In this document: piece by piece, positions 5,979 to 13,173 of the stretch
Numbering within the stretch: position 1 is the first letter of the stretch
How the letters are laid out: the number at the start of each line of letters is the position of its first letter
Assembly: GCA_017881765.1 (NCBI GenBank)
Contig: JADGQN010000087.1
Coordinates: 1-13,228, forward strand
DNA from: Syntrophobacterales bacterium
GTDB taxonomy: Bacteria > Desulfobacterota > Syntrophorhabdia > Syntrophorhabdales > WCHB1-27
Length of the DNA: 13,228 bases
Reading direction: 5' to 3'
Translations under genes and position numbers: made by a program
The notes under the pieces: generated by a model
What the model saw: only the letters and a program-made list of their open reading frames with translations
Databases searched by the model: none
Told to the model about the DNA's origin: nothing

Positions 5979-7120
5979 AGGTCTATCAGTATTCGAATCC
6001 AGGCAGGCTCATCTTCGGCCCAGGCGCGTTAGCTGAGCTCAAAAAAGAGTTTAATGTGAAGGATAAGCCTCTCATCATCACGGATGAAGGAGTGGCCCGT
6101 GCAGGGATTTTAAAGAAAGTCACGGACCTCCTCATTGAAGCGGGTATCCGATACGAACTTTTTGATCGCGTGGCGGCAGATCCTTCGATCGAGGTGTTTG
6201 AGGAAGCGGCCGCCTGTTACAGGCAAAGGGGCTGCACATCGCTCATCGCCCTCGGCGGTGGGAGTTCCATTGATGTCGCAAAGGGTGTTGCCATCAGGGC
6301 GACGCATGAAGGGACGATAAAGGAATATGCGTCAGGCAAGCCTGTTGAGGGCGTGCTGCCCTGGATCTGCGCAATCCCGACCACCGCGGGAACGGGTTCT
6401 GAGGCTACTGCCGTGGCCGTCGTGTTTGACCCCGAGACCAAGGTGAAGATGGTCCTGAAAAATTCCGCGGTGGTTCCGCGGGTAGCACTGCTCGACCCGC
6501 TCCTGCTCGCTTCGGTGCCGCCAAAAGTGGCCGCCGACACTGGGGCCGATGCACTTGCCCATGCAATAGAGTCTTATCTCTCCCTCGCCGGTCACATGAT
6601 CACCGATGCCATCGCTCTGTCCGCAATCAAGATGATCATGGGCAACTTGCCGAAGTTCGTGGCAAACCCTCAAGACGTGGCGGCGGCGGGCCAGATGCAC
6701 CTGGCAAGTTGCATGGCCGGTCTATGCTTTGCGAACGTGGGCCTCGGTCTCGCTCACGCACTGGCTCATCCCGCGGGCGTCTATTTCCACGCAAGCCATG
6801 GCCTCTCCTGCGCCCTCTATCTGCCTGGAGTCATGGAGTTCAACGCGCCCGCCTGTCCGGAGAAATTCGTCGCCATCGCTGAGGCTGCCGGGAGGGATGT
6901 TCGCGGACTCTCCGCCGAGAAGGCCGCGACAGAGGCAATAGACGCGGTTCGCGACCTGTTTGCGAAGGTCGGCCTTCCGAGGACGCTTTCAGAGATGGGA
7001 GTCGAGTTCAGGCTGGAACCAAAGATGGTGGATGACGCTTTCACATCACCGCCCGCAAAAAGTAACCCGCGGAAAGCGGAACCGGAGCAGATCGCTGCCC
7101 TGTTTGCTTCCGTGAAGTGA
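5966..7120 (+). CDS. Iron-containing (group III) alcohol dehydrogenase
   Basis: This 384-residue NAD(P)-dependent dehydrogenase is of the FucO/AdhB/YiaY type and interconverts a primary alcohol or semialdehyde with its partner. The N-terminal nucleotide-binding domain shows GGGSSIDVAKG (97-107) and PTTAGTGSEAT (138-148). The C-terminal metal domain has the four expected ligands D195, H199, H264 and H278, in GADALAHAIES and LGLAHALAHPAG plus SHGL. The extra conserved His H268 is also present. The spacing (4, 65, 14) is that of the family and the length is typical, so it should be active. The start is supported by AGAGGGGGAAC just before ATG. It is the first gene of the rightward unit and is followed after 25 bases by an aldehyde:ferredoxin oxidoreductase, which suggests sequential alcohol to aldehyde to acid oxidation or the reverse. 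The exact substrate cannot be read from sequence; 4-hydroxybutyrate-type and lactaldehyde-type enzymes are also in this family. Confidence 0.95.
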   Translation: MDPLKVYQYSNPGRLIFGPGALAELKKEFNVKDKPLIITDEGVARAGILKKVTDLLIEAGIRYELFDRVAADPSIEVFEEAAACYRQRGCTSLIALGGGSSIDVAKGVAIRATHEGTIKEYASGKPVEGVLPWICAIPTTAGTGSEATAVAVVFDPETKVKMVLKNSAVVPRVALLDPLLLASVPPKVAADTGADALAHAIESYLSLAGHMITDAIALSAIKMIMGNLPKFVANPQDVAAAGQMHLASCMAGLCFANVGLGLAHALAHPAGVYFHASHGLSCALYLPGVMEFNAPACPEKFVAIAEAAGRDVRGLSAEKAATEAIDAVRDLFAKVGLPRTLSEMGVEFRLEPKMVDDAFTSPPAKSNPRKAEPEQIAALFASVK

Positions 7121-7145
7121 CTACTTTGAGCGAGGAGGCTGCTAT

Positions 7146-8984
7146 ATGGCTGGATATGCGGGCAAGGTAGCGTTTGTGGATTTGACGTCGGGCTCGGTTA
7201 CGAATGAGTCGCTTCCGGAGCAGGTCTATAGGAGCTTCATCGGTGGTGCCGGCCTCGGCGCAAAGATTCTCTATGACAGAATGAAAGCGGGGGTCGACCC
7301 TCTGGGCCCGGAAAACATGCTGGGATTCCTGCCTGGCCTGCTCAATGGGACAGGTACGCCCATGGCGACAAAGTATACGGTTGTAACCAAGTCCCCGCTT
7401 TCCTATACGTGGGGCGATGCCAATTCCGGGGGGCTTCTCAGTTCGGAGCTGAAAGCCGCGGGCTACGATGGGATATTCTTCACGGGTACTGCATCCAAAC
7501 CAGTTTACGTGTTGATCAACGACGCCACTATTGAAATCAGGAGTGGCGCCCACCTCTGGGGAAAAAATACGCGTGAGACGGTTGAAGCCCTGGTCGATGA
7601 AACAGGAGATAAACGGCTGCGGGTCGCGTGCATCGGTCCCTCCGGGGAATCGAGGTCCTTGATAGCATCGATTATCACGGATGATGGGAGAGCAGCCGCG
7701 CGGTCAGGTGTTGGGGCAGTGATGGGGTCGAAGAATCTGAAAGCAGTGGCTGTCAGAGGTTCCGGCAAGGTGGAGATAGGGAACCCCGGCGAAATAGCCC
7801 GGCTGAGAAGCGACACCATCAGCCACCTGCGGGATGTTGACCACCTTCCGTTCATTAAGGTATTGAGCGGGCCGGGCACGTGTGCCGGTCCTCTCGGATT
7901 GGTTCCTGCCGGAGCATCGCCCATCAAGAACTGGAGCCTTATCGGGGACAAAGCGTTTCCGGATTACGTCAAGATTGCCGGTGAGCATATCACCAAATAC
8001 CAATTGAGGAAGGCGGGCTGTGGTAACTGTCCCATCAATTGCGGCGGGATTCTCAGTGTAAAGGAAGGCCCCTTCGCAACCGAGGGCCGGAAGCCGGAAT
8101 ACGAAACGATCACCGCCTTTGGCACCATGTTACTCAATAGTGATGCGGAATCTATCATAAAGGCAAATGACGTCTGTGACCTTTACGGCATTGATACCAT
8201 TTCATCCGGCACAACGTTGGCCTTCGCAATGGAGTGTTACGAACAGGGTATTATCGGAAGAAAGGAAACAGACGGTATAGAGCTGACATGGGGCAATGCC
8301 GGCGCGATCATTGCTATGCTCGAAAAGATCGGCAAACGGGAAGGCTTTGGAGCCGTGCTGGCCGATGGTGTTCAAAGAGCGGCCCGACAGATCGGCAAGG
8401 GTGCGGAGAAATATGCGATGCATATTCATGGACAGGAACCCGGTTTCCATGACCCCAGGATCTTCCCGTTTCGCGGGCTGAGTTACTTGGCTCACCCGAC
8501 ACCGGGCCGACATATGACCTCCATGCCGTCCATACGGCTCGAAGGAGAAGGCAAACTTGCAACGTATCCTGAGGTCCAGAAACCCCAGGGAGATGACGAA
8601 GTCGAAAAGAGAGGCAGGATCCACGCCCTCGGATCGAGTTACAGCCAGGCATTCGGAAACAGCGGGATGTGTCTGTTCGCCCTCAGCGGGGGGAGTAATT
8701 TTCCGTTGGTTGAGTTTGTTTGCGCTGCAACGGGCTGGGACTTCACGGCTGCGGAAGCAATAAGCGCCGGCAAGAGAAGCCTATCCTTGCAGCAGGCGTT
8801 TAACATGCGACAGGGGTTGAGCGCTCGAGATTTTGCGCTTCCGACGAGAATTGCCGACCCTCCCGCCATGGGTCCATTCGCCGGAAAGCTCGTTGACTTT
8901 GACAGCCTGCGAAGAAGCTATTATAAAGCCATGGGATGGGAGCCTGAAACGGGTAATCCATCCAAGGAGTGCCTGGCGGAATAA
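7146..8984 (+). CDS. Aldehyde:ferredoxin oxidoreductase (tungsten-pterin AOR family)
   Basis: This 612-residue cytoplasmic enzyme oxidises aldehydes to carboxylates with ferredoxin, or reduces acids when driven. The AOR N-terminal domain shows FIGGAGLGAKILYD, then WGDANSGGLLSSELKAAGYDG (about 89-109) that contacts the tungstopterin. RSGVGAVMGSKNLKAVAVRG is a hallmark segment. The [4Fe-4S] ligands are C292-x2-C295-x3-C299 (AGCGNCPINCGG) with the distal C509 in SGMCLFAL, the same spacing as the Pyrococcus furiosus enzyme. EYETITAFGT and the HGQEPGFHDPR region are also typical. The start is fixed by a near-perfect GAGGAGG site eight bases before ATG and 25 bases after the ADH stop. The family also contains enzymes with other roles, such as the active-site subunit of class II benzoyl-CoA reductase (BamB) and glyceraldehyde-3-phosphate oxidoreductases. 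Pairing with an alcohol dehydrogenase favours a true aldehyde substrate. No accessory electron-transfer gene follows directly. Confidence 0.93.
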   Translation: MAGYAGKVAFVDLTSGSVTNESLPEQVYRSFIGGAGLGAKILYDRMKAGVDPLGPENMLGFLPGLLNGTGTPMATKYTVVTKSPLSYTWGDANSGGLLSSELKAAGYDGIFFTGTASKPVYVLINDATIEIRSGAHLWGKNTRETVEALVDETGDKRLRVACIGPSGESRSLIASIITDDGRAAARSGVGAVMGSKNLKAVAVRGSGKVEIGNPGEIARLRSDTISHLRDVDHLPFIKVLSGPGTCAGPLGLVPAGASPIKNWSLIGDKAFPDYVKIAGEHITKYQLRKAGCGNCPINCGGILSVKEGPFATEGRKPEYETITAFGTMLLNSDAESIIKANDVCDLYGIDTISSGTTLAFAMECYEQGIIGRKETDGIELTWGNAGAIIAMLEKIGKREGFGAVLADGVQRAARQIGKGAEKYAMHIHGQEPGFHDPRIFPFRGLSYLAHPTPGRHMTSMPSIRLEGEGKLATYPEVQKPQGDDEVEKRGRIHALGSSYSQAFGNSGMCLFALSGGSNFPLVEFVCAATGWDFTAAEAISAGKRSLSLQQAFNMRQGLSARDFALPTRIADPPAMGPFAGKLVDFDSLRRSYYKAMGWEPETGNPSKECLAE

Positions 8985-9225
8985 GTGTGCCGCTTTCGAA
9001 TGGTAATTACAGTCCTGATGGTTATTCCTGAACAGCGCATTAGTGGAGCAGCAGCCTCACCTCTTACTAAGCAGAACTTACAGAAGGGGCTAACCGACTA
9101 CCCCAGTAAACTAGTCTTGACAACTGACCGGGCGTTAGATTTTTCTTGACTATAATTCTATAGGCAACTTATTATCTGATTTCAGCGCACCGCTAAATGG
9201 CCTGAATAAATACAGTTAGGGGAAC
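8985..9225. other. Intergenic region after AOR with a promoter but no convincing gene
   Basis: This 241-base stretch separates the ADH/AOR unit from the next rightward unit. No strong terminator hairpin with a T-run follows the AOR stop. A 49-codon frame at 9000-9149 has no ribosome site and no recognisable character. The right half is AT-rich and carries a promoter candidate (9146-9175) plus an additional TTGACA at 9117-9122. Confidence 0.6.
9146..9175 (+). promoter_or_regulatory. Putative sigma70-type promoter for the binding-protein/molybdoenzyme unit
   Basis: TTGACT (9146-9151) is followed after 18 bases by TATTAT (9170-9175), each a 5-of-6 match to consensus. A perfect TATAAT overlaps just after the -35 (9151-9156) and a perfect TTGACA lies at 9117-9122, but their mutual spacing of 28 bases is too long. 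Transcription from this site would begin near 9182, about 44 bases before the small secreted ORF. Confidence 0.45.
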
Positions 9226-9363
9226 ATGAAGTCAAGAGGATTATCTTACGGCTTCTGTTCGGTAGTTGTCTTGCTCATCATACTCTCTATATCGGCGTGG
9301 GCTGCGGAACCAGCTACTAAAGTGACTAAAAGCGGTGTAACTGAAAATAGGATGAGCGGGTAA
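9226..9363 (+). CDS. Small predicted secreted peptide (45 residues) with signal sequence
   Basis: A 45-codon ORF begins with ATG behind a good ribosome site (AGGGGAAC). The protein has a basic start (MKSRG), a hydrophobic core (VVVLLIILSI) and a cleavage-like ISAWA-AEP, leaving a mature tail of only about 19 residues (AEPATKVTKSGVTENRMSG). I do not recognise it. It stands 81 bases ahead of a TctC/Bug binding protein that has a very similar start (signal ending ASA-AEYP). It could be a small exported peptide, a leader ORF whose translation influences the downstream gene, or the surviving N-terminus of a lost binding protein. The clean ribosome site and complete signal peptide favour real translation; the very short tail leaves function open. 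Confidence 0.45.
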   Translation: MKSRGLSYGFCSVVVLLIILSISAWAAEPATKVTKSGVTENRMSG

Positions 9364-9381
9364 GGAAGGCCTACCTGGGCA

Positions 9382-9404
9382 TGTAACTGCGATCTGCGGT
9401 TACA
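9382..9404 (+). other. Intercistronic stem-loop between the small ORF and the Bug-type binding protein
   Basis: TGTAACTGC (9382-9390) pairs with GCGGTTACA (9396-9404) over nine base pairs, including one wobble, around a five-base loop. There is no T-run after it, so it is not a normal intrinsic terminator. It could stabilise or attenuate the message between the two cistrons. Confidence 0.45.
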
Positions 9405-9444
9405 GGAAGAGAAAAACGGCTAGCGCAAAAAAAAGGGTAGAATC

Positions 9445-10419
9445 ATGAAAGGAAAAGGTGTCGTCCTGGCCTCGGTATTTCTGACTCTCTGTGGCTTTTT
9501 TGCAGCCCTGGCTTCCGCTGCAGAGTATCCTACAAGGCCGTTGGAGATCATCTGTCCCTTCTCAGCCGGAAGTGACCCGGACCTGATGGCGAGGCTCATC
9601 GCAAACGTCGGTTCAAGGCACTTCGGCCAGCCCATTGTTGTCGTGGATAAGGCTGGTGGTGCGGGCGCGATTGCCGTCGGGGATGTGATAAGCTCCAAAC
9701 CGGACGGGCACAAGGCAGTCTGGGAATCACACGCGTATTTTGCGACAACGGTCAAGACCCAAAAGGTGCCGTTTAACGCGAATGACCTGATCCCCGTTGC
9801 CAATTTTTACGAGATGAAGCAGGGTTTGGCGGTCAGGGCAGACGGTCCCTTTAAGACGCTTGATGACCTCCTTGACTATGGAAAGAAACATCCGGGGGAA
9901 CTAAAGTGGGCCCATTCGGGACGCGGCATGATCATCCACTTGAGCGCGATGGTGATCTTCCGGAAAGCCGGGCTTAGCACAGTCGAGGTGCCGTACAAGG
10001 GCAGCTCGGACGCCGGTGTCGCCCTTCTCGGGGGACATGTGGACGCGTGCACACTTCCGATAGCCACAGTGATAGAACAGGTAAGGGCGGGTAAAATACG
10101 CTTCCTCGCGGTTTATTCCGACAAACGGTACAGTGATCATCCGAACGTGCCCACCGTGGTCGAGCTTGGCTTTACCCAGGCCAACCTCCCCAGTTTCTGG
10201 GGTCTATATATCCGCAAGGATACCCCTGCGCCGATGAAAAACGTGCTGACCGATATGTGCAAGAAAATCGCCGAGGATCCGGAACTGAAGAAAGGCATCG
10301 AGAAACTGGGCGGTCAGCCGCGCTACGGCGGGCCTGACTTTGTCATGGAGGCCATAAAGAGATCGGAAGACATCGGGGTTCCTCTCCTCAAGGAATTGGG
10401 ATTGTACGTGGAGAAATAG
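9445..10419 (+). CDS. Tripartite tricarboxylate transporter (TctC/Bug family) substrate-binding protein
   Basis: This 324-residue periplasmic receptor is of the Bug/TctC family, which binds carboxylates (citrate, aromatic acids, dicarboxylates, nicotinate and others) for the TctAB permease. The signal peptide runs MKGKG, then a hydrophobic stretch (VVLASVFLTLCGFFAALA), with cleavage near ASA-AEYP (residue 26). Family marks follow: YPTRPLEIICPFSAGSDPD, then GQPIVVVDKAGGAGAIAVG, KPDGH, VPYKGSSDAGVALLGGHVDA and RFLAVYSDKRYSDHPNVPTV. Ribosome site AAGGG lies about nine bases before ATG. No TctA or TctB gene is present here. The gene is instead followed directly by a molybdoenzyme, so either the permease is elsewhere or the protein serves as an extracytoplasmic sensor, as known for some Bug proteins. 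The ligand is unknown but is probably the carboxylate handled by the local enzymes. Confidence 0.94.
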   Translation: MKGKGVVLASVFLTLCGFFAALASAAEYPTRPLEIICPFSAGSDPDLMARLIANVGSRHFGQPIVVVDKAGGAGAIAVGDVISSKPDGHKAVWESHAYFATTVKTQKVPFNANDLIPVANFYEMKQGLAVRADGPFKTLDDLLDYGKKHPGELKWAHSGRGMIIHLSAMVIFRKAGLSTVEVPYKGSSDAGVALLGGHVDACTLPIATVIEQVRAGKIRFLAVYSDKRYSDHPNVPTVVELGFTQANLPSFWGLYIRKDTPAPMKNVLTDMCKKIAEDPELKKGIEKLGGQPRYGGPDFVMEAIKRSEDIGVPLLKELGLYVEK

Positions 10420-10420
10420 G

Positions 10421-10486
10421 ATGAAGATGGGATTGTTACAGGCCGGAATCTTCCGGATCAGCCAAATTTGCAGGGAGACTTTGTGA
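10421..10486 (+). CDS. Possible 21-codon coupling ORF between the binding protein and molybdoenzyme genes
   Basis: An ATG lies two bases after the TAG of the binding-protein gene, preceded by GGAG at seven bases. The frame (MKMGLLQAGIFRISQICRETL) ends in TGA that overlaps the ATG of the molybdoenzyme gene as TGATG. It thus bridges two large genes exactly, which would suit translational coupling by terminating and re-initiating ribosomes. It also spans the dyad CCGGAA-TC-TTCCGG (10443-10456). The peptide resembles nothing I know, and the arrangement could be chance. Confidence 0.28.
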   Translation: MKMGLLQAGIFRISQICRETL

Positions 10487-13173
10487 TGGGCATTGTCGAG
10501 CAAGACAGAGAACGTTACAGAAAAATCTTCGGTGAAAGAGACAAACAAAAAGACTACTGGGTGTATAGCATCTGTTCTCTTTGCTACGGTGAGTGTTCCA
10601 TCCGCGTAAGGGTCCTCGACGGGAAGCCGGTTGCCGTGGAGGGTGTTCCCGAGAGTGACCGCGGGGCTCAGGGGAGCCTCTGTGCCAAGGGTGTCAGTGC
10701 CATAATGGACTGGCACAATCCGAACAGGATCCTCTACCCGGTAAAAAGGACCAATCCGAAAAAAGGGCTGCATGAAGACCCGAAGTGGGAGCGCATTACC
10801 TGGGAAGAGGCCCTCGACACGATTACCGAGAAGCTTATAACGGCCCGAAAGAAAGACCCGAGGTCAACGTTCTTCGCCATGACCCCCGGGCCTACGGGCG
10901 GCATGAGATCTAACGTTACCTTTACCCGTTTTTTTCCGGCTTACGGCACTGCGAGCCACGCCTCCGGCGGTCCCAGCGTTATGTGCGGTGCCAGCGCCCA
11001 TCATCTAGGCGCTTTACAGTATGCCGCATGGGACATAGTCCCGGATTACCGGTACTGCAACTATGTGCTGCGCTGCGGCGGAAATGAGGGATGGGGAGGC
11101 GGTCGTAATTCGAGCGCCAGCGTCAGGCTGGCGGCAGCAGCCAGAGAGCGGGGCATGAAGATGAAGGTCATGGACCCTCAGGGCTTCACCGTTGCTTCCA
11201 AGGGAGAAGAATGGATACCGATCCTGCCGGCGACGGATATAGCCGTTTTCCTGGCTATATCTAATCTCATCGTCAATGAGATAGGGGTTTATGATAAAGA
11301 GTATGTGAGACACAAGACGAATGGTCCCTACCTCCTCGGCCCCGACCTGCTTTATGTGCGGGATCGGCAGACGGGAAAACCTCTTCTCTTTGATGAGGCT
11401 GACAATAAAGTAAAAACCTATGATGACCCGACACTGACCCATCCCTCGATTGAGGGGAAGTATACGGCTCACGGGGTCGAGGGCCGGCCCGCTTTCGCGC
11501 TCATCAAGGAACATCTCAAACAGTATAAGCCCGACTGGGCTTCCGAAATAAGCACGGTGCCCGCGGACACTATACGACGGCTCGCAAGGGAACTTGTTGA
11601 CGAAGCAAAGATCGGAAGCGTTATCGAGATCGATGGAGTAAAGATCCCTTACAGGCCTGCCTGCGTTGTCGGCTACAAGGGGCTGCAGACCCATCAGAAT
11701 TCTTTTCACCAGTACGCCGCAATGCATCTGATAAATATTCTGCTCGGTAATCAGGATGTGTGCGGGGGGCTTATGGGTTCAGGCACACCGAGGAGTCTTG
11801 GCTATCCCGAGACAGGCCGATTCGCCTTCTCGCCTTACGGCGGTTTTGAAGGCATGCTCACTGCCGGTGCCTGGCCGGTTGGATGGACCGTGTGGCCGCC
11901 CCGTAAAGTGGAAGAGCCCGGCAATCGTATGAACTTTCAGGACGTGCTTTCCCACTCGGGCTCCAACATCTACCCTTATGCGGAGGACTGGGAAGAATTG
12001 TGGCACAACGCCGGCCATTCTTTTCAACCGGAAGTCTTCTTTACCTACGGCGCAAACGTGGTAATGAATATTATCAGGCCGGAAGCCGCGGAAAAGTTTC
12101 TCAAGAAAATCCCCTTTGCCTGTGCTCTTCAGCCGTTCCACAACGAAACGACCGAGGGCTTTTGTGACATCGTCCTTCCTGAGTCGCATTACCTGGAGAC
12201 GCTGGACATAACGAGTGCCTTCGGCGTCACCTATAATTATCCTGTAGGGATGGACAAGTGGAGCTTCCACCTGAGACTGCCGGTTACCGAGCCCAGGGGC
12301 GAGGCAAGGGACGTTCAGGACGTCATGAACGAACTGGCCGACCGCGTGGGAATAAGACCGCAGTATAATGCGCTGCTGGATGATTTTTATACGTTCAGAA
12401 AGGCCAGGCCACCGGAGGGGAGTAGCGAGGTCGCTCGCATTATCGAGCCGGAGGAGAGGATATCGAATGCAGAATTTGTTGACAGGATATTGATGTACCA
12501 CTTTGGTAAAGAGCGGGGCCTGGCATGGTTCAGGGATAATAGTCTCATAAATTGGTACAAGAGGCCGGAAGAATCTTATTGGCGCTGGTTCATCAATGCC
12601 CGGGTGCCGATCTATCATGAGGGGGTCGAAGCGGACAGAGAGGAAATAAAGAAGAAGGCTGAGAAAATAGGCTTTCATTTGAACTGGGATTACTTCACCG
12701 GGATGACCAGTTATTTTCCTTCCGTTATTTACACCGAATTGCCTGCGGACTCCGAATATGACCTCCTTGTTATCTCACAACGGGATCCGCTCATGACCTA
12801 TCGGTTCACGGCGCATAACCCGTATATCAATGCAGCGGCTTTACTCAATCCTTACACCTATAACATAGCCATGAACGCGGAAACGGCGAGGAAGAAGGGA
12901 ATAAAAGACGGCGACACCATCTGTCTTGAAAATCGTTTCGGGGACAAGCAAACGGGACAGGTGAAGCTTACCGAACTGATACATCCGGGGGTGGTGGCAG
13001 CGGTCGGTTTAGGGAGTTGGGCCAAGGGGAAACCGATTGCCAAAGGAAAAGGCATAAACCCCAATGCCTTGCTCAGACATGATCAATATCATTTTTGTCC
13101 CATATCGGGTGCAGCCGAACCGACGGCGCGGGTTAAAGCGTATAAAAAACAGAATGCGAGGTCGGCAACATGA
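10486..13173 (+). CDS. Molybdopterin-dependent oxidoreductase, catalytic subunit (DMSO reductase superfamily, PsrA/PhsA/PadB-like)
   Basis: This 895-residue catalytic subunit is predicted to bind one [4Fe-4S] cluster and a bis-molybdopterin guanine dinucleotide Mo or W cofactor. Counting from ATG 10486, the cluster ligands are C30-x2-C33-x3-C37-x28-C66, followed by the usual CAKG. The likely metal ligand is C167 in GGPSVMCGASAHH, which sets it with the Cys-ligand group (polysulfide, thiosulfate, phenylacetyl-CoA oxidoreductases) rather than the Ser or Asp types. The C-terminal dinucleotide-binding domain includes LLVISQRDPLMTYRFTAHNP and GIKDGDTICLENRFGDKQTG. There is no twin-arginine signal, so it should be cytoplasmic, unlike exported PsrA/PhsA. 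A TTG at 10468 in frame would add six residues, but GGGAG eight bases before ATG 10486 favours the latter. Its stop overlaps the next gene by four bases (ATGA), a ferredoxin-type partner. The PadB-like role (aryl-acyl-CoA oxidation) is a hypothesis; the substrate is unknown. Confidence 0.88.
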   Translation: MGIVEQDRERYRKIFGERDKQKDYWVYSICSLCYGECSIRVRVLDGKPVAVEGVPESDRGAQGSLCAKGVSAIMDWHNPNRILYPVKRTNPKKGLHEDPKWERITWEEALDTITEKLITARKKDPRSTFFAMTPGPTGGMRSNVTFTRFFPAYGTASHASGGPSVMCGASAHHLGALQYAAWDIVPDYRYCNYVLRCGGNEGWGGGRNSSASVRLAAAARERGMKMKVMDPQGFTVASKGEEWIPILPATDIAVFLAISNLIVNEIGVYDKEYVRHKTNGPYLLGPDLLYVRDRQTGKPLLFDEADNKVKTYDDPTLTHPSIEGKYTAHGVEGRPAFALIKEHLKQYKPDWASEISTVPADTIRRLARELVDEAKIGSVIEIDGVKIPYRPACVVGYKGLQTHQNSFHQYAAMHLINILLGNQDVCGGLMGSGTPRSLGYPETGRFAFSPYGGFEGMLTAGAWPVGWTVWPPRKVEEPGNRMNFQDVLSHSGSNIYPYAEDWEELWHNAGHSFQPEVFFTYGANVVMNIIRPEAAEKFLKKIPFACALQPFHNETTEGFCDIVLPESHYLETLDITSAFGVTYNYPVGMDKWSFHLRLPVTEPRGEARDVQDVMNELADRVGIRPQYNALLDDFYTFRKARPPEGSSEVARIIEPEERISNAEFVDRILMYHFGKERGLAWFRDNSLINWYKRPEESYWRWFINARVPIYHEGVEADREEIKKKAEKIGFHLNWDYFTGMTSYFPSVIYTELPADSEYDLLVISQRDPLMTYRFTAHNPYINAAALLNPYTYNIAMNAETARKKGIKDGDTICLENRFGDKQTGQVKLTELIHPGVVAAVGLGSWAKGKPIAKGKGINPNALLRHDQYHFCPISGAAEPTARVKAYKKQNARSAT

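Noticed and set aside
8970..9000. Possible terminator hairpin just after AOR (GCGG...CCGC followed by TTTC)
   Set aside because: The stem is only four base pairs, with part inside the coding region, and the T-run is minimal.
9000..9149. 49-codon plus-strand ORF in the gap after AOR
   Set aside because: There is no ribosome site before the ATG, no recognisable motif, and it ends inside the predicted promoter. It looks like a chance frame.
10443..10456. CCGGAA-TC-TTCCGG dyad as a third IclR operator
   Set aside because: It shares only the TTCC/GGAA arms, in opposite order and with a two-base centre, so it does not match the two operator-like palindromes.
10204..10773. 189-codon minus-strand ORF across the receptor/molybdoenzyme junction
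   Set aside because: It overlaps two well-supported plus-strand genes and has no family signature.
11779..12678. Long minus-strand ORF (299 codons) opposite the molybdoenzyme
   Set aside because: It is antisense to a gene with clear cofactor-binding motifs. Long antisense frames are expected in GC-biased coding DNA, and no ribosome site or motif supports it.
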